26,064 nucleotides of DNA from positions 1-26,064 of the forward strand of contig JAEYVE010000075.1 of assembly GCA_023432025.1 (NCBI GenBank), written 5' to 3'. Numbering within the stretch: position 1 is the first letter of the stretch; the number at the start of each line of letters is the position of its first letter. A program made the translations under genes and the position numbers. Below the pieces are notes generated by a model. The model did no database searches. It worked only from the letters and a program-made list of their open reading frames with translations, and was not told where the DNA came from. Below, one piece after another: positions 8,534 to 15,060 of the stretch. Source of the stretch: Pseudomonadota bacterium. GTDB lineage: Bacteria; Myxococcota_A; Polyangia; Polyangiales; Polyangiaceae.

Positions 8534-9280
8534 ATGCGAGCACTTGGTGGGCGGTTCGGCGCGAAGTGGGCTTCTTGGGGCGCGGCGGGCGCTCTTCTGT
8601 GTCTGGGCGCGGTGGGGTGCGCCGGGCAGGGGCAGCAGACGGCCGGTTCACCGTCTCGGGCCAAGGCACCGACGGTGCGCGTCGAAAAGCTCCCGCCGCT
8701 GGTCGGCATTGGAGCGCGAAGCGTGCCCGCCGAGACGGCTCGCCGAGTGGGCGACGTGGTGGCGCACCGTTACAGCGGCGCGTTCCGCAGTCAGCCCATC
8801 ACGGTCACCGAAGAGGTCGTGGCGCGGGAGGGCGACGTGCTCGTGGTGGACTTCACCGTGGAGCAGGGGGACTCGGAGCGCACGCTCCGCGCGCGCCTGG
8901 ACGCTGCGACCGAGCGCGTGCTCCGCGTGAGTCATCTGGTCGGAAACAAGGAAACTCCGGGGAGGCTGAGCGAGCTCGACGCCCTGATGGCGGAAATTGC
9001 TTTCGCCCCCGACACCAACGACGGCAAAGTCTCGAGCAAGTCCGAGACCTGCCTCGTGGGACCGCGTGAGCTCGACTGTGAGCTCACCAAGTACAACGTC
9101 TTCGTGGATAGCCAGCCCGCGACGCTCGCTGTTTCGCGCGCGAGCGAGCTCGCTCGCGACGTTTCCGGAGAAGTCACCGCGGTGGATGGAACGGTGCTCT
9201 ACCGCGCCGAGCTCTTGGACGTGCGCCGCGCTCCGAGCGTGGCCGCCACGAGCGCGCGCCTCGAGACGCGCGAGAAGTGA
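8534..9280 (+). CDS. Predicted lipoprotein of unknown function
   Basis: A protein of 248 residues. The N-terminus has basic residues, then a hydrophobic stretch ending in LGAVGC with the lipidated cysteine at 29, followed by a Gln/Gly/Ser/Ala-rich spacer that would hold the mature part away from the membrane. The remainder is rich in alternating beta-strand patterns (for example DVLVVDFTVEQG) and has two further cysteines in ETCLVGPRELDCE that could form a disulfide. I do not recognise a family. The ATG at 8534 fits the signal peptide. The gene lies 60 bases after the P-type ATPase on the same strand and could be read from the same transcript. Its 3' end faces the BCAT gene across a strong hairpin. 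Confidence 0.75.
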   Translation: MRALGGRFGAKWASWGAAGALLCLGAVGCAGQGQQTAGSPSRAKAPTVRVEKLPPLVGIGARSVPAETARRVGDVVAHRYSGAFRSQPITVTEEVVAREGDVLVVDFTVEQGDSERTLRARLDAATERVLRVSHLVGNKETPGRLSELDALMAEIAFAPDTNDGKVSSKSETCLVGPRELDCELTKYNVFVDSQPATLAVSRASELARDVSGEVTAVDGTVLYRAELLDVRRAPSVAATSARLETREK

Positions 9281-9290
9281 CGGCCAAGTC

Positions 9291-9325
9291 GGCGGAGAAG
9301 AGCGCGAAGTCGCGCTCTTCTCGCC
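9291..9325. terminator. Bidirectional hairpin terminator between convergent genes
   Basis: GAGAAGAGCGCGA (9295-9307) pairs perfectly with TCGCGCTCTTCTC (9310-9322). The stem can be extended by GGC (9291-9293) with GCC (9323-9325) if G9294 bulges. It fills the 45-base gap between the lipoprotein stop at 9280 and the BCAT stop at 9326. There is no T-tract on either side, so it may act as a bidirectional road-block or 3'-end stabiliser. Confidence 0.75.
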
Positions 9326-10324
9326 TCACACGGTGGTGAGCCAGTCCTTGCGGCGCTCGTCTTTGCCCGTGACGGCGCGCAGGTAGGCGCGCTGGAGTTG
9401 AGCGCCGACGGTGCTCCGCCCCGTCTTGTACTCGACGCCGTCCAGCTCGGAGACGGGCGTGACCTCGGCCGCGGTGCCCGTCATGAAAATTTCGTCGGCG
9501 CGCAGCAGGTCCTCGCGCGTGAAAGAGCGCACTTCCACGGGCAGCGAAAAGTCTTCGCGCGCGATGCGCAGGATGCAGTCGCGCGTAATGCCGGGGACGA
9601 TGGACGACGTTTCGTCGTTGGTGACGAGGCGCCCGCCCTGCACGAAAAAGACGTTTTGGCCCGTGGCGGCCGAAACGGTGCCGTCCTGATTGAGGAGGAT
9701 GGCGTCGTCGAAGCCGCGATCCATGGCTTCGTGCGCCGCCAGCACGTTGTTGGCGTAGTGGCCGCTGGCCTTGGCCATGGTGGGCAGCATGGTGTGGTGA
9801 AACTTGCGCCAGCTGGAGATGGTGACGCGCACGCCGTTTCTGAGCGCGCCCTCACCGAGGAAGGTGCCGAGCTCGCGAATGGCGATGAAGACGTGCACCG
9901 GGCAGGCCTTCTTGGGCTTGAGGTCGATGGGGCCTTCGCCGAAGTACACGAGCGGACGGATGTAGCCGTGCGCAATGCCGTTCTTTTTGGTCACGCTGAC
10001 GCACGCGGCGCGCAGCGTGTCGGCGTCGTACGGGAGCCGCATGCCGTAGATGCGAGCCGAGCGCAGCAAGCGCTCGATGTGATCGGCGAGGCGCAAAATG
10101 GCAGGGCCTTCGGCCGTCGGGTAGCAGCGAATGCCTTCGAACACCGCCGTGCCGTAGTGGAGCGCGTTGGCGTAGTAGTGCACGTTTTGGCGGCTCGCCT
10201 CGCGCACCTCGCCGTTCCACCAAATGTAGCGAGCGAGCGCCTGTCCCTGCGGCCGCGGCAGCGTGAGGATGTCGTCTTCGGGCACACCTTCGAAGTTCGG
10301 CCACTCGTTGTCCATCTGAGACAT
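9326..10324 (-). CDS. ilvE: Branched-chain amino acid aminotransferase (fold-type IV PLP enzyme) with altered PLP-N1 site
   Basis: A protein of 332 residues from the ATG at 10324 (a second ATG lies at 10315). Family members interconvert Leu, Ile and Val with their 2-oxo acids using PLP. The fold-type IV pattern is clear: YYANALHYGTAVFEGIR near residue 50, IRPLVYFGEG in the middle, the PLP lysine K185 in MAKASGHYANN, and MTGTAAEVTPV near the C-terminus. One change stands out. The glutamate that contacts the PLP ring nitrogen (E193 in E. coli IlvE, 34 residues after the lysine) is Ala219 here, in VSAATGQNVF. The reading frame stays open far upstream, but homology starts only near this ATG. The gene lies 80 bases downstream of the TraB-family gene on the same strand. 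The symbol rests on family similarity; substrate range is not proven. Confidence 0.85.
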   Translation of the reverse strand: MSQMDNEWPNFEGVPEDDILTLPRPQGQALARYIWWNGEVREASRQNVHYYANALHYGTAVFEGIRCYPTAEGPAILRLADHIERLLRSARIYGMRLPYDADTLRAACVSVTKKNGIAHGYIRPLVYFGEGPIDLKPKKACPVHVFIAIRELGTFLGEGALRNGVRVTISSWRKFHHTMLPTMAKASGHYANNVLAAHEAMDRGFDDAILLNQDGTVSAATGQNVFFVQGGRLVTNDETSSIVPGITRDCILRIAREDFSLPVEVRSFTREDLLRADEIFMTGTAAEVTPVSELDGVEYKTGRSTVGAQLQRAYLRAVTGKDERRKDWLTTV

Positions 10325-10404
10325 GCTGCTCGAAGCGTACTCGATCAGCGGGCGGCGTGGAGGACGGGATTCGCTGCTCGAAGAATGCTGCCGAGATTTT
10401 CGCG

Positions 10405-11565
10405 TCAGAGGAGGCTGAGCACCCAGGTCGTCGCGATCCACATGCCGAGCGCAGCGCCGATGGTGGAGGCGATGGCGACGAGGAGCACGCGCGTGACGCC
10501 GTTTTTGTACATGGCTTTGAGCGAGTGCAGCGCGTCTTGCACCTCCTCGCAGTCCGCCACGGTGGGACGACGCAGCCACGCTTCGACGAGACCCGTGACC
10601 ATGCCGGCGCCGATGGCGGGGTTCAGCGTGGTGAGAGGCGCGGCGACGATGGCCGTCAGAATGGTGAGCGGGTGCGCGAGCGCTGCGGCGGTGAAGAGCC
10701 CGGAGCCGATCGACGTGGGCAAGATCCACGCGAGCAACATTTCGACCAAGCCTTCGCTGCTGCGCTCGCGGTAGCCCCAATAAAAGGCGGCCAGCACGAT
10801 GCTCGGCAGAATCCACTGCAGCGCTTGGTTCAGCCTCGAAGGCGGCGGAAGGCGCGAGAGCTCGGCGCGATCCACGGTAGCGCCCAGGTGCCCGAGCATG
10901 CCCTCGACGTGGCCCGCTCCAACGACGGCGACGATGCGCTGACCCGGCGCCTCTTGCACCATCGACATCAAGTAGCGATCCCGCTCGTCGATGAGAGGCC
11001 CCTTGAGCCCCGGCATTTGCTCGGCGAGCTGCGCGAGCATGTCGGAGATGGTGTCTTTGTCCTTCAGCTCTTCGATTTGCTCTTCTTCGATTTCCTGAAC
11101 GGAGAAGGGCACGGCGAGCAACCCCGCCGCGAGCTGCGACTTGTTCCAAAACGACAAGCTGGCCCAGGTACGCTTCAAGGTGGCTTGCACGTCGCGGTCC
11201 GCGAGGACGAGCCGAGCGCCGACCTCTTCGGCTTTTTCCACGGCCGCCAGGAGCTCGGCGCCGGGACGCACGCCGAGCTTTTCTCCCATTTTTCTCTGGA
11301 AGGCGGTGAGCGCGAGGCTCGTCATCAAGAAAAGCACGCGCTTTTGTTTGATGACGCTGAAGATGTCGAGCTTGCGCCAGGCGGCGCCGTTCACGAGCGT
11401 GTCGTAGCGCGCTTGGTCCAGCTCCACGCACACCGTGTCGGGCCGCAGCTCGTCGATGACACGCTGAACCTCCAGGACGCTCTTTTTGGACACGTGAGCC
11501 GTGCCCACGATGAAGAGGTCCTTGCCTTCGTACTGCACGTGGCTGACGTGTCCGACTTCCGCCAT
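10405..11565 (-). CDS. TraB-family protein with C-terminal membrane domain
   Basis: A protein of 386 residues. The N-terminal soluble part carries the TraB/GumN signature: GTAHVS (21-26), CVELD (46-50), LADRDVQATLKR (121-132) and the late VGAGHVEGM (215-223). The conserved histidines and acidic residues resemble a metal-dependent hydrolase site related to Tiki-type peptidases. From about residue 248 there are four to five hydrophobic helices (for example 251-263, 279-300, 303-325 and 359-385), as in the TraB proteins of archaea and of enterococcal pheromone shutdown. The protein is therefore probably anchored in the cytoplasmic membrane. The frame stays open upstream, but the ATG at 11565 directly precedes the conserved start. 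It diverges from the aminotransferase gene and is followed by BCAT. The substrate is unknown. Confidence 0.87.
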   Translation of the reverse strand: MAEVGHVSHVQYEGKDLFIVGTAHVSKKSVLEVQRVIDELRPDTVCVELDQARYDTLVNGAAWRKLDIFSVIKQKRVLFLMTSLALTAFQRKMGEKLGVRPGAELLAAVEKAEEVGARLVLADRDVQATLKRTWASLSFWNKSQLAAGLLAVPFSVQEIEEEQIEELKDKDTISDMLAQLAEQMPGLKGPLIDERDRYLMSMVQEAPGQRIVAVVGAGHVEGMLGHLGATVDRAELSRLPPPSRLNQALQWILPSIVLAAFYWGYRERSSEGLVEMLLAWILPTSIGSGLFTAAALAHPLTILTAIVAAPLTTLNPAIGAGMVTGLVEAWLRRPTVADCEEVQDALHSLKAMYKNGVTRVLLVAIASTIGAALGMWIATTWVLSLL

Positions 11566-11662
11566 GGGCGCGTGAACGTACCCGGAATGTGCCGGGGTGG
11601 CACGTCGTGACGCTCGAAAGCAGAGCCTTTCCAGCGAGCCGAGGCTCGTCTTTACTCGCGCG

Positions 11663-12823
11663 GTGTCTGCCCCGAAAACGCCCCATTTTTCGGCGCGTAG
11701 CGACGTTGCCTCGGACTCGAACGAGCTTTCTTCGCTGCTTTTCGCCCTGCCTCTGCCGCCGCGACTCGATCTGACCGTGGCCAACCCGACTCGGGTGGGT
11801 TTGCCCGATCCTGGGTACGCGGCGATTTTGGCTCGCGGCGCTGGGCCGTACACGCCCGATCCTCGAGGCTTGTCCTCGGCGCGCGACGCCGTGTGTGCGC
11901 TCTACGAGGAGCGCGGCGTCGTCGTCGGGCGCGACCAAGTGCTGCTCACCGCCAGCACGAGCGAAGCGTACTCGTACCTCCTCATGGCGCTGTGCGACCC
12001 CGGCGACGAAATCTTGGTGCCCGAGCCGAGCTACCCGCTGTTCGAACACTTGGCGCGCCTCGCCGGGGTCCATGTGGTGCGTTACCGCTTGGCGTACGAC
12101 GGGGCTTGGTACGTGGACTTTGCGTCGCTCCGCGCCGGGCTCTCGGAGCGCACTCGCGCCATTTTCGTCGTGAGCCCGAACAACCCGACGGGGTCGTACT
12201 TGAAGCCCGCCGAGCTCACGGAGCTGTCTACGTTCGGCGTGCCGCTCGTGATCGACGAGGTGTTTCGTCCGTACGCTTGGCCTTCCTTTCACGGCGCGGT
12301 GGCGGAGCCGCTCGAGGCGCCGCGCGTGTTGACGTGCGTGTTGGATGGCCTGAGCAAACGAATCGGCGCACCCGAGCTCAAGCTGGGCTGGGCCGTCGTG
12401 GCGGGTCCAGGGGCGGAAGAGTGCCTGCGGCGTCTGGAGTACGTGGCCGACACGTTTCTGTCGGTGGCAGGCCCGGTGCAGCGAGCGTTGCCCGACCTCT
12501 TGTCCGTGGGACGCGGCGCCCAGCGCGTCCTGGTCGCGCGGGTGGGCGCAAACCTCGCCACCCTGCGCCGGAAAACGGCGGCCTCACCCGTCAGCGTGCT
12601 TCACGGGGAGGGCGGCTGGTACGCCACGCTGCGGCTGCCCCGGGTTCATGGGGAGCAAGCGTGGCTCCAAATGCTCACCACCCGAGACGAGCTCTTCGCT
12701 CATCCCGGGTGGCTGTTCGATTTTCACGACGGTCCGCTCTTGGTCGTGAGTCTCATCGTGGCGGAGGACCTCTTCGAAGAGGCCTTGGAGCGGCTCGTGG
12801 AGCGGGTCCGCTCGGAGTGTTGA
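11663..12823 (+). CDS. Pyridoxal-phosphate-dependent aminotransferase (fold-type I, class I/II)
   Basis: A protein of 386 residues from a GTG at 11663. The same frame is open from another GTG at 11597 (408 residues), but family members usually begin close to the FSAR segment, which sits at residues 9-12 here, and the later start leaves 97 bases for the divergent promoters. Class I/II features are plain: ANPTRVGL near residue 40, PYTPDPRGL, SPNNPTG (171-177), the PLP-N1 aspartate D198 in VIDEVF, and the PLP lysine K232 in LSKRIGAPELKLGW. The C-terminal VVSLI replaces the arginine segment of classical aspartate aminotransferases; I believe this is usual in the subfamily but could not verify it. 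The amino donor and acceptor cannot be named. The stop lies 14 bases from the convergent MYXO-CTERM-like gene. Confidence 0.88.
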   Translation: MSAPKTPHFSARSDVASDSNELSSLLFALPLPPRLDLTVANPTRVGLPDPGYAAILARGAGPYTPDPRGLSSARDAVCALYEERGVVVGRDQVLLTASTSEAYSYLLMALCDPGDEILVPEPSYPLFEHLARLAGVHVVRYRLAYDGAWYVDFASLRAGLSERTRAIFVVSPNNPTGSYLKPAELTELSTFGVPLVIDEVFRPYAWPSFHGAVAEPLEAPRVLTCVLDGLSKRIGAPELKLGWAVVAGPGAEECLRRLEYVADTFLSVAGPVQRALPDLLSVGRGAQRVLVARVGANLATLRRKTAASPVSVLHGEGGWYATLRLPRVHGEQAWLQMLTTRDELFAHPGWLFDFHDGPLLVVSLIVAEDLFEEALERLVERVRSEC

Positions 12824-12837
12824 CTCTCCCGCTCGTG

Positions 12838-13668
12838 TTACGCGGCCTGCGCGAACCGGCGGCGGAGCACGAAGGCGCCCAGCGCGAGCAGCGAGCCCGC
12901 CCACACGAGCGATTCGCCAGCAGACGGTGAACGAGCGTAGCTGCAGCCGCCCGGCTTTTCCTCGATGGAGGGCGGCACTTGGCCTTCGTCCTCGGGCTCG
13001 GGCGCGCCTTCCGGATCGGGACGGTCACTCGCCGGCGTGTCGCTCACAGGACCTTCCTCGGCCTTGTCTGCGGCGGGCGCTTCGTCCTTCTTCTCTTCCT
13101 TTTTCTCTTTCTTGCCGGTGAACACGATGCTGCGGCGATCGATGACTTCGTTCTCACCGTCGAAGCGCAGCGTCGTGGGCTGGCCGATGACGCGATCGTT
13201 ACGGGTGTCTCGAATGGTCACCTTGTACTCGCCAGCTTCGTAGCCGTGGGCGCGAGTCAGCTTGAAGCTGAACTTGGTGCGGCTTTGAATGACGCCGGTG
13301 CCCGGATCCATGAAGCCGACGTCCACGCTCTCGATGAGCGACTGTTGGTTCGAGAGCGGCACGGTGCGCTCCTGCAGCTTGTCGCCGTCCACCAAATTGC
13401 GCTCGAAGTACGCGACGGGCTGAAACTCGAACTTCATCGGCACGTGCGCCACGTCGGGGGGCTTGGGCAAGAAAATCTTGACCTCGACGCGCCAGGACTT
13501 GGAATCCGTGCGCTCCTTGAGCGTCTTGTTGCCCCATTCGACGCGCCCCGCGGCGTGCGCCGCGCTGGCGCACAAGAGAACGGCGAGCGCAACAACCAGC
13601 GCGCGACCCAGAACGAAGAACAGCCGGCTCGTAGCCAAACCACGACCGGCGAATGCAGTCTTGTGCAA
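12838..13668 (-). CDS. Secreted surface protein with MYXO-CTERM-like C-terminal sorting signal
   Basis: A protein of 276 residues from a TTG start at 13668. GGAGGT at 13681-13676 lies seven bases upstream, so this start is preferred over the in-frame GTG at 13716. The signal peptide ends in SAAHA near residue 39. The mature part (40-183) has regular beta strands with AGEYKVTIRDTRND, which looks like an Ig-like or similar beta-sandwich. Residues 184-241 form a Lys/Glu then Pro/Asp/Glu-rich low-complexity spacer. The end has a cysteine (C242 in GGCSYAR), a hydrophobic helix (about 253-268) and RRR, matching the MYXO-CTERM layout. In myxobacteria this signal is cut by a myxosortase and the new C-terminal cysteine is probably lipidated, placing the protein on the cell surface. 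The function of the body is unknown. Confidence 0.8.
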   Translation of the reverse strand: MHKTAFAGRGLATSRLFFVLGRALVVALAVLLCASAAHAAGRVEWGNKTLKERTDSKSWRVEVKIFLPKPPDVAHVPMKFEFQPVAYFERNLVDGDKLQERTVPLSNQQSLIESVDVGFMDPGTGVIQSRTKFSFKLTRAHGYEAGEYKVTIRDTRNDRVIGQPTTLRFDGENEVIDRRSIVFTGKKEKKEEKKDEAPAADKAEEGPVSDTPASDRPDPEGAPEPEDEGQVPPSIEEKPGGCSYARSPSAGESLVWAGSLLALGAFVLRRRFAQAA

Positions 13669-13675
13669 CGCGTTT

Positions 13676-13681
13676 ACCTCC
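13676..13681 (-). promoter_or_regulatory. Strong Shine-Dalgarno that fixes a TTG start
   Basis: On the minus strand GGAGGT is followed by AAACGCG and then TTG at 13668-13666. The perfect anti-16S match and seven-base spacing decide the start of the MYXO-CTERM-like protein and leave a signal peptide of normal length. Confidence 0.8.
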
Positions 13682-13771
13682 GGAGCGGACGCTACACGCA
13701 GCCAGCCTGCACGCACAAGCGCGCGCCTCGGCCGATCACGATGCGTGCTCCGGGCAACGCGGAGGTAGAGA

Positions 13772-14056
13772 TTACTCGTCGCCGAGCCACGTAGGCGCGG
13801 GGATCGTGTCGTGGGTGCGCTCCTCCCGGAGGTCGTCCAGATCGATCACGGGAATCAGGGACGCTTCCAGGTCCGGCAGAGTTTGCCGCTCACTCACGAT
13901 ATCGCTGTACGTCATCGGTGAGTATTCGCCGCTCTCGACGCCACGGTTGGCCCGCGACGCGGAAGGTCGAATCATCGTGTCGTCCTCACGGCTCGCTTCG
14001 GGCGCCGGCGGCGCTATCGCAAAGCGGTTCGGACTCGCTTTCGCCTGGTTGCTCAT
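13772..14056 (-). CDS. Small acidic protein of unknown function
   Basis: A protein of 94 residues from the ATG at 14056. GGAG on the minus strand lies about nine bases upstream and supports translation. The product has no signal peptide and no hydrophobic helix. It is rich in Ser, Asp and Glu and looks largely disordered; notable pieces are DDTMIRPS in the first third and VIDLDDLREE near the end. I do not recognise a family. It lies between folB (upstream on the same strand) and the MYXO-CTERM-like gene (downstream, 103 bases). It could be a small cytosolic adaptor or a spurious frame. The good ribosome binding site and clean placement in an otherwise empty gap favour a real gene. Confidence 0.55.
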   Translation of the reverse strand: MSNQAKASPNRFAIAPPAPEASREDDTMIRPSASRANRGVESGEYSPMTYSDIVSERQTLPDLEASLIPVIDLDDLREERTHDTIPAPTWLGDE

Positions 14057-14166
14057 CGTTTGGCTCCACCCCTCGAAACGCCACAGCGGCAGCGCTTCCT
14101 AATCCCCGCTAGTACGCGGCCCCCGCCGCTGCTGCAATGGTACCTGAACACCCTAACACGCAAAGA

Positions 14167-14202
14167 AAACAGTCTGCCGGGCTTATTCCAGAGTGACTGT
14201 TT
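14167..14202 (-). terminator. Possible terminator after folB
   Basis: AAACAGTC (14167-14174) and GACTGTTT (14195-14202) are perfect inverted repeats around 20 bases. Read on the minus strand the hairpin comes just after the folB stop (14211) and is followed by a T-rich run, TTTTCTTTG. The long loop and AT-rich stem base make it a moderate candidate; an operator for the downstream 94-residue gene is the alternative. Confidence 0.4.
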
Positions 14203-14210
14203 CCGAGAGG

Positions 14211-14861
14211 TTACTCGGCAGCCAGGATGTGCTCGCGGGAGTCTCGCGCGAGACACCGGAACACCTGTGCCGGCGCATCTCCTCGATGCGTGTAGGCGGC
14301 CGGGGACGACGTCGTAGCCAAAGCCGCGCTGGGAGGGTCGCCGAGCTCCGCGACCTGCCCGCACACGACCCATTCGAGGCGACGCTCCGTGCTGGGGAGG
14401 TGAGCGACGTGTCCGGGTGCGATGGTGAGCACTTCTAACGTGGCTTCGCTGCTGGTGAGGAGCTCCGTGCGCGCGCCAAAGGGACGTGCCTCGGCGTCTG
14501 CTCTACTTCTTTGCCTCGTGATTTCGACGGAGGCGGTGCGCGCTCTTCCCGCGAGCGCCTGCGGCTTGTCCAGCCGAAGCGTCACTTCTTGAACGGTTTG
14601 ATGAACGCCGAGCAGCATGGCGGCTGCTTCCTCTGCTGCGACCTCGAGGAGCCGGTACTCGCGGAAACGAAGCAGCGCCGTGACCTCGTCCGCCACGCGC
14701 GCATAGTCCGCCGTGTCGGTGATCCGCCCACTCATCCCCGGCCCACGAAGGTCGAGACCCAGTCGGACGTCGACCCGCAGCGGCTGCTCGCGACGGCGCT
14801 CGTAGGAGCGCACCCCGACGATACAGCGCAGCTCGAGCCCCTCGATGCGGATCGTATCCAT
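14211..14861 (-). CDS. folB: Dihydroneopterin aldolase (FolB) with cupin-like C-terminal extension
   Basis: A protein of 216 residues; ordinary FolB proteins have about 120. Residues 1-116 match FolB, which converts dihydroneopterin to 6-hydroxymethyl-dihydropterin and glycolaldehyde in folate synthesis. Expected active-site residues are present: E21 in SYERRREQP, Y53 in TADYARV, E73 in LLEVAAEEAA and K99 in LDKPQAL. Residues 128-206 form an extra beta-rich domain. PGHVAHLPSTERRLEWVVCG there resembles the first cupin motif (histidines, then Glu, then Gly), but the second motif is weak, so metal binding is doubtful. The start is preceded on the minus strand by a G-rich purine run. No other folate gene is nearby. 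The FolB call is firm; the cupin call is moderate. Confidence 0.85.
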   Translation of the reverse strand: MDTIRIEGLELRCIVGVRSYERRREQPLRVDVRLGLDLRGPGMSGRITDTADYARVADEVTALLRFREYRLLEVAAEEAAAMLLGVHQTVQEVTLRLDKPQALAGRARTASVEITRQRSRADAEARPFGARTELLTSSEATLEVLTIAPGHVAHLPSTERRLEWVVCGQVAELGDPPSAALATTSSPAAYTHRGDAPAQVFRCLARDSREHILAAE

Positions 14862-15060
14862 GAAGCCCCCCTACCGCTCGACGCTCGGGAGGGCAAACAC
14901 TCTCGCGTGAGCGAAGAGACGAATCCCGGATGCCGAGGGGCGGCTGGTTCGGCGGCTCCTGCACGGGTGTGCGGTGGAGCCCGGTGTCGCCCTGACGCAC
15001 CGCGCACACGCACGAGAAGTAGGCTTGCCGGGGGGACTCGGCGTAGAATCCCGCACCAGT
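14862..15060. other. Divergent intergenic region between folB and the Gly/Cys-rich lipoprotein gene
   Basis: These 199 bases separate two divergent starts and should hold both promoters. The minus strand has a run of G just before the folB ATG. A plus-strand frame in register with the lipoprotein gene is open from 14974, but the ATG at 15061 directly precedes the signal peptide. I see no convincing promoter boxes and no RNA gene. Confidence 0.4.

Noticed and set aside
10325..12292. Upstream extension of the BCAT reading frame (988 residues in all)
   Set aside because: The open frame lies antisense or out of frame to the TraB-family and aminotransferase genes. Only the part from the ATG at 10324 has BCAT homology; high GC keeps the rest free of stops.
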